A DNA stretch of 64,000 bases from Shinisaurus crocodilurus (lineage: Eukaryota > Chordata > Lepidosauria > Squamata > Shinisauridae). The position numbers and the translations under genes are program-made. This document shows, in pieces, positions 56,301-62,053 of the stretch. The DNA is taken from NCBI GenBank assembly GCA_021292165.1, contig CM037880.1:223478467-223542466 (forward strand), in the 5' to 3' direction. Position 1 is the first letter of the stretch. Each line of letters begins with the position of its first letter. The notes beneath the pieces are model-generated. The model had not been told where the DNA came from and ran no database searches. It worked only from the letters and a program-made list of their open reading frames with translations.

Positions 56301-59300
56301 GCCCCTTCCAACTCTATTCAGATCTATGAAATCTATGAAACCATTAAAGACATAAATCACAAACTTTGGGGAAGCCACCTAGTCACTATAGCAATAGTTA
56401 TTCCGCCCGAGGAATAACGCTGTTTTCTCAGATACAAAAATTGCAGTCTGAAGACTAGAAAGGGGCAACATCCTCCCTGCAGAAGCAGAGCCGCCAGGGA
56501 AGATGTGTAGACTGTGTACCACAAGCAAATAAAAATGTGAGTCTATTATGCAAGAACCTGGTGGTGCAGAAAGGCCCGTCTAGTCTGCAGTGGCCAGACA
56601 CCTCCCGGGCGCATGCTGCAAAAAGAGGCAAATGTAACCTTAGGTTGCGTCAGTAGAATCATAGTTTCAAAACCACTGGACGGAACAGTTCCAACTCTAC
56701 TCCGTGCTGGTCAGAGCTCACCTTGAATACCATGTCCAGTTCTGGACACCACACTTTGGGAAGGATGCAGATAAATTGGAACAAGTTCAGAGAATTTATT
56801 TATTATTTACATTTATTTATCGCCCATCTGGCCGGCAAACCGGCCACCCTGGGCGATGTACATAAGATAAAAACAGGATAAAATTTTAAAATCTTAGCCC
56901 ACCCCATGTTCCCACCTGAACAACCAAGTTTTTAGTGAGCGGCGGCAGCTCAGCAGAGAGGGGGCATGGCGGAGGTCACTCGGGAGAGAGTTCCACAGTA
57001 CGGGGGCCACCACAGAAAAGGGCCTCTTCCTAGTCCCCACCAGTCTAGCTGCTCTGGCTGAAGGGACAAGGAGAAGACCGTCTGTGGCAGATCTTGTTGA
57101 GCGGCCCACTTGGTGTTGCTGGAGATGCTCCTTCAGATACACTGGACCGGAGCCGTATAGGGTTTTAAAAGTCAAAACCAACACCTTGAATTCGGCTCCA
57201 AAGGGCAACAAAGATGATCGGGGGACTGGAAACTGAGTCCTACCAGGAAAGATGGAAGGAACTGGGTATGTTTAGTTTTGAGAAGAGAAGACTGTGGGGG
57301 GTGGGATATGACAGGACTTTTCAAGTCCCTAAAGGGTTGTCACACAGAAGAGGGCCTCAACCTGTTCTCTGTCATCCAAGACTGTCGGGCATGAGATAAT
57401 GGGCTGACGTTACAGGAAGGCAGATTTTAGCTGAGCATCAGGAAAACTTTCTAACGGTCAGAGCAGCCAGACAATGGAACCAACTGCCTAGGGAGGTGGT
57501 GGGCTCTCCATCCCTGGAGGTATTCAAGCATAGACTGGACAGCCACCTCTCCGGGACACTTTGAACTAGATTTCCGCACTGAGCAGGGGGTTGGGCTCAA
57601 TGGCCCCTTCCAACCTTATGATTCGATGTCAGGGGGCATCCAGCCACCTGCTTCACCTGATGCTTTTGCACTAATCTGAAAGTTCGGGAAACTGACCACA
57701 GGAAGAGATGTGCCTCGAAAAAGCAGGCCCCTTTTTGTGCAGCCTTATAGTGGAACTGCTCTTGGGACCCGCTCACACTCTCTTTCTGCCTGTCTGTCCT
57801 TCCCTACAGATGGTGGTTGAAGAGGTCGATTTCGGCCAGGTGCAGAAGAAGCAGCACAGTCGAGGTGAGGAGAGACGTTGTGCCTCTAGCACTTGTACTG
57901 GAATCATAGAATCACAGAATAGTAGAGTAGGAAGGGACCTATAAGGCCATCGAGTCCAACCTCCTAATCCTCCTTGTGGCTTTCAGTGTCAAAAAGCTGC
58001 TTCGATGAAATGGCTCTCCTAGGAGCAAAACAAGAGCCTTCTGTCAATCAAGCCTGGATTTGATGGATGGGAGACCCCTCCTCTAGTTTCCTGCATTGAG
58101 CAGGGGGTTGGACTCGATAGCCGTGTAGGCTCCTTCCAACTCTATGATCTATGAAATCTATGCTATTTCCCCCTGTGCTCGGGACTTGTGCCCGTGGTTG
58201 TATTCTGCCTTCTTAATGAGTCCAATCTTGAGGGCCAGAAACTGTCCTCCTCCAGTTCAAGTGAATTTCTGTTGTGTCCTAGATTCAGGAGGCTCACACC
58301 CTAGGGCCAGAAGCCCAGGATGACCCAGAAATTTAAGCCTGGGCTGGGACCTCTTTCCCCGGGATTGTCTTGCTTGCTCCCACACCCAAGATGTCTCATT
58401 CACTTCCCCAAATTCCTAGCCTACCAGACTTTGCTAGAAAGCCTCTCCTTGAGTGAATCCTCTTTCTTTTGCCAAGGATCTCTGATCCACCCATTCTCCG
58501 TATCGGAGGTCCTCTGCTCTTTCCTGGCCATACATTTGCTTCCTTTTGGAAAAATAAGGAATACTAAAAAAAAAAAAGGGAAAAAAAGAAAAAGCACACC
58601 GACCCAGGTGGGACTTGAACCCACAATCCCCAGCTCCGGAGGCTGATGCCTTATCCATTAGGCCACTGGGCCACTTCTGACACACTCCTTTAGTTGATGG
58701 AACAAATGGTGTATTGTATTACTGATTGAATTCCCAGCCTGGGGGCCCTTTGGGAGGGTCAATGACAGATCAGGAAGTATCTGGCATCGGCCTCTGCTCT
58801 CCAGAAGCAGCCTAGTTATGCCACCTCCTCTGCCAAGCTGCAGGGAGAGAAGGCAGCCGGCAGCGAGGGAAAATGAAGTGAGCCCAAGGTCATCATTCCA
58901 TGCACAGAGACATCCTGCCCTGTCTTTTCCCCCCCCCCTTGCAGAGCTCCGCATGCTGCCGTACATGATCACCATCGGAGATGCCATCCACAACTTCACC
59001 GACGGGCTGGCCATCGGCGCCGCCTTCTCCTCCTCCTGGAAGACGGGGCTGGCCACCTCGCTGGCGGTCTTGTGCCACGAGCTGCCCCATGAGCTAGGTG
59101 GGGCACGAGGGTGTCAGCAGCAGCTGGGTCTCTTCATGCCAGTGGCGTGGCGGGCAGTGGGCTTGGTGGAGACTGGCGGGGCCAGGGTGGGTGGGTGCCC
59201 GTCTCAGGAGGTTGAGCTCGACGTGAGTCACACGATCACCAAAACCCCACGTGGGTGGATCCCGGGCAGTGGAGGGTGGGGGAGGTTCTGCACCTGGCCA

Positions 59301-62004
59301 ATGTTTAGCTGGCCTTCGGCATAAACATCAGCCTGTGCTTATAGAGACTTCAGACGTGTGCTGGTCAATGGACCGCTTTTGCGCCTGCATTAACATACGC
59401 AAAGGGGCCATATTTTGTCCCTGTCGGAAGGATAATAGTAAATTCTCCTTGGGCAGTGCCAGGATGATGAAGGTTTTCATTGCTTTCCTGTTTGAAAACA
59501 TCAAAAGCAATTTAGAAAAGTTAAAAGCAAGAGCAAAACATGGCATCGAAGACAGGCAGTAGTAAACTTGCAGCGGTTCTGCTTATTCGCCCAGCATGGC
59601 AAGGGCTCGCAGCGGGTCACGGCGGCTTCCCGGGTCATGCCTCTTCTAGAAAGGGGGAGCTTCGGCTTGGCCACTGAGTGAGCATCATCCTGAAGCGGGG
59701 GTCTCAAAGTGGGCGTCCCGCCGTGTCCCGTCCCAGATTCCAAGGCCGGGTGCGTCCCTCAGGTCGGGGTGGAGACGGCGATCAAGGGCTCCTAGTCAGG
59801 ATGGCGATATATTGCCTCCAGTATCAGAGGCAGTGTACCCCTCAGTTGCGGTTGCTGGGGAACATGAGCAGGAGGGTGCTGTTGGGCTCGTGTCCTACTT
59901 GTGGGCTTCCCAGTGGGGCATCTGGTGAGCCGCTGTGAGAACAGAAGACGGCTGGCCTAGAGAGGCCTCTTTGGCCCGATCCAGCAGGGCCCTGCTTACG
60001 TTCTCACCCGGGGGTGTTGCGTGAGTCCTGACCAGGCGCCTCCCTTATTTTTGGTTCTCTTCTCGCCTTCGCAGGGGACTTTGCGGCGCTACTGCATGCG
60101 GGGCTGAGCGTCAAGTGGGCCTTGCTGCTGAACTTCGTCAGCGCCCTCACCGCCTTCATCGGCCTCTACATCGCGCTCTCTGTGAGCACCGGGGAGGAGT
60201 TTGAGGCGTGGATCTTTACTGTGGCCACCGGACTTTTCCTCTACGTGGCACTGTGTGATATGGTGAGTAATGCGCGCGCCCCCCCCCTCAGCCCCTGTCT
60301 CAGCATAGGAGGCAAGTCACTGGGTAGATCTACAACCTCATAAACTCCTTTAATGCTTATTCCAGGGACTCTTGTGAATTGTAGTTCTGTATTGGGGGCT
60401 AGGCATCAGCTGCTTTGGGCATGATTCATGGAAAAGCGGGATATAAATGTTTAAAATTAATAAACAGGGATCTCTAGTGGAAATCAGCACCCTCCCCAAA
60501 CTACAATTCCCAGAATTATTTGGGGAAAGCCATGTAAGACTGCCAACTTTTGGGGGGCCCAGGGATCCTGTGCTTTTAACAGCTGTGTGACACAAGGTAA
60601 TTCAGTAGGTGAAGGGTTTACTCTCAGGGCACTGCAGGCAGGGAAAATGTTCACTTGCTGAATTTCAGCTTGTCACACAACGGGCTGTGAGTCAAAAACC
60701 CCACCCCCAGGCCCCCCAACAACAGTTATTAAGACCACAGATATCCTTGCAGGGAGGGAAAAAACCCACTAGGCTCTTAAAGCGAAGGCAGTTAATTTGG
60801 TTTTACAGCAGCTTTCCCCAACCTGGTGCCCTCCAGATGCGTTGGACTGCAATTCCCATCATTCCCAGCCAGCATGAGAGTTGCAATTGAGAGTTGAGAG
60901 TTGCAATTGAGAGTTGCAATTGAGAGTTGCAATTGAGAGTTGAGAGTTGCAATTGAGAGTTGCAATTGAGAGTTGCAACCAATATACGTTTGGAGGCTGC
61001 AGCTGGTCGAGAACACAGACGGGCCTCTGTGCACGAAGCAGTCTTCACAGACGGGCCTGTGCAAACTGCAAAATTCAGAAGAGCAGAGCCAGGAAGGGGA
61101 CATGAAGGAAAGGGGCAGCTGAAAGCATTAGATTCAAATTGGGGACACAAGAGGTATGAAGGACCCTCTCCTCCTGCCACATACACCTGTCCAGACCCTC
61201 AGATCGTCCTCAGAGGGTCTTTTCTGGGTGCCCCCACCAAATGAGGTGAGGTGGTTGGCTACTAAGGAAAGGGCCTTTGCAGTGGTGGCACCCTGGTTGT
61301 GGAATGCCCTTCCCAAAGAGGCTTCAGCAGAACCTACATTGTGGTCCTTTTGGCACCAGGTGAAGACCTTTCTATTTCCCCAGGCTTTTTAGTCCTTTGG
61401 TTTTTAAAATTGTGTTAGGGTACAACCCTATGCAAGTTTAGACGGAAAAAAGGCCTACAACTCCCAGCATGCCCCAGCCAGCATGCTGAGAGTTGTAGGC
61501 CTTTTTTCTGTCTAAACTTGCATAGGGTTGCACCTTTAGTGTGTTTTTAGATCTTTGCACTGCTGGTGGCTTTTATTTTATTTTATTTATTTATTTATTT
61601 ATTAGATTTATACCCCGCCTTTTTTCCTGCAAGGAACCCAAGGCAGCTTACATAATCCTTCTCCTCCTCTCCACTTTATCCTCACAACAACCCTGTGAGG
61701 TAGGTTAGGCTGAGAGGCAGTGACTGGCCCAAAGTCACCCAGTGAGTTTCATGGCGGAGTGGGGACTAGAACCCAGATCTCCTGAGTCCCAGTCCCAACA
61801 CTCTCACCACTACGCCACACTGGCTCTCTTGGTTCTTACTTGGCACCCTCCAGATGTGTTGGACTGCAACTCTTGGTTCTGGTTTTATTTTGTTTTAAAC
61901 TTATGGTTTGTTTTTTTAAAATATGTTTTACTATGTTATTGTGGTTTTAAGTTTGGTTTGTGAGCTGCCCAGAGATGGTATAGAAATGGATGATATAGAA
62001 ATGT

Positions 62005-62053
<49 letters not shown>

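Noticed and set aside
60884..62053. Regular short repeats (13-bp unit and GATA) considered as a CRISPR-like array
   Set aside because: Contiguous tandem arrays without spacers, in a vertebrate intron: a minisatellite and a microsatellite.
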